DNA from: Neolewinella xylanilytica
GTDB taxonomy: Bacteria > Bacteroidota > Bacteroidia > Chitinophagales > Saprospiraceae
Direction: 5' to 3'
DNA length: 64,000 nucleotides
Assembly: GCF_002934605.1 (NCBI RefSeq)
Contig: NZ_PTJC01000006.1
Coordinates: 2,080,557 to 2,144,556 of the forward strand
The notes beneath the pieces were generated by a model. The model was given only the letters and a program-made list of their open reading frames with translations. It searched no databases and was not told the DNA's origin. Shown in pieces: positions 63,782-64,000 of the stretch. Both the position numbers and the translations under genes were made by a program. How positions within the stretch are numbered: position 1 is the first letter of the stretch; each line of letters opens with the position of its first letter.

Positions 63782-63914
63782 ACCCAACACAGCGCCATCG
63801 TCAAGCCGGCGGTAACGCTTTTGGGTGTCGAGGATGCTTCATCGGCTAGGTTAGAATGCTACTGATCCGTAAGTTGGCTGGTGGAGCCGGCCAGCGGTGG
63901 CGCACCCGTTGGGC
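63782..63914 (+). repeat. attC-9
   Basis: ACCCAAC at 63782, arm GCGCCATCGTCAAGCCGGCGG, right arm GCCGGCCAGCGGTGGCGCACCC, right box GTTGGGC ending 63914; 133 bp. It is very similar to attC-2, -5 and -6 and shows that the array continues past the window. Confidence 0.88.
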
Positions 63915-64000
63915 GAAATAGACGACATTTAGGTCGCCAACTATAAGCATCCCGCTACTACTTACACATCAATGGCAATTAGATCAAAACATAAACAGAG
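63915..64000 (+). other. Start of a further cassette, cut by the window edge
   Basis: GACGAC-ATTTAG-GTCGCC at 63921 gives a weak hairpin right after the attC-9 box, in the place where other cassettes have one. An ATG at 63972 opens a frame to the last base (MAIRSKHKQ), which may be the start of the next cassette gene; nine codons are too few to judge. Confidence 0.4.

Larger units (their letters stand above)
52216..64000 (+). mobile_element. Integron cassette array (attC cluster without an integrase in the window)
   Basis: Nine clear attC sites and one candidate lie in the same orientation, spaced 0.4-3.2 kb apart, with their RYYYAAC box left and GTTRRRY box right. Genes between them are mainly on the + strand, AT-rich, unrelated to each other, and mostly single, as in gene cassettes; the flanking core DNA is GC-rich. 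Arms of the sites pair through GCGCCA..TGGCGC or through GCATACC..GGTATGC type words. In this orientation the integrase and attI should be at the left end, where only a helicase gene and 350 bp of non-coding DNA are found. It is therefore a CALIN-type cluster, or a part displaced from its integron. The array continues past the right edge. Confidence 0.88.

Noticed and set aside
52216..63914. CRISPR array
   Set aside because: The repeats are about 135 bp, imperfectly palindromic, 0.4-3.2 kb apart and separate whole genes; this fits attC sites, not CRISPR.

Overview
This window is a piece of chromosome from a GC-rich, gliding or T9SS-bearing Bacteroidota, most likely a Saprospiria/Lewinella-type marine bacterium. 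The signs are the end of gldG, a porT gene beside menG, a type IX secretion C-terminal tail on a DUF4331 protein, and many promoters with the Bacteroidota -7 form TAnnTTTG or TAnnTTCG. The taxonomic call is inferred from gene content; no marker gene was searched.

From 1 to about 52 kb the DNA is GC-rich core chromosome with tightly packed, often overlapping genes. In order: a gliding/DUF4340/phospholipase/mannosyltransferase run, bioB and tpiA; porT-menG; gyrA; a TPR protein; a radical SAM DNA repair-like protein; a formylglycine-generating-enzyme-like lipoprotein; agmatine deiminase, asparaginase and cutC; two tandem DUF4331 genes plus a TPR lipoprotein; MOSC and lysA; an LptF/G permease, a PAP2 phosphatase, an alanine dehydrogenase-like enzyme and a threonine aldolase; a ferredoxin with a geranylgeranyl reductase; a fused peptide ABC ATPase; ppk1; recN; cysM; a vitamin K carboxylase-like membrane protein; lipA; a MacB-type permease; a CAP/CBS/DUF294 protein with a DnaQ-type exonuclease; and a DEAD-box helicase.

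Two adjacent methyltransferases at 36.7-38.5 kb look strikingly like the plant tocopherol enzymes VTE3 and VTE4. With the geranylgeranyl reductase and its ferredoxin 6 kb away they suggest a tocopherol- or plastoquinone-like prenylquinone pathway in a non-photosynthetic bacterium.

From about 52.2 kb to the end the composition changes abruptly to AT-rich gene islands separated by nine clear, 132-138 bp (one about 223 bp), imperfectly palindromic attC sites, plus one candidate at the left edge. All are bounded by RYYYAAC-like and GTTRRRY-like boxes. This is a chromosomal integron cassette array. No integrase gene lies in the window, so it is either an integrase-less attC cluster or its integrase lies outside. 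The cassettes carry a UPF0175/DUF3368 toxin-antitoxin pair, a DUF2268-like metallopeptidase lipoprotein, membrane proteins, a three-gene cassette (partner protein, HTH/M78 peptidase, SIR2-like protein) that looks like a defence module, a Fic protein, unknown proteins, and two cassettes with no convincing sense gene. Several cassettes begin with a short hairpin directly after the recombination point.
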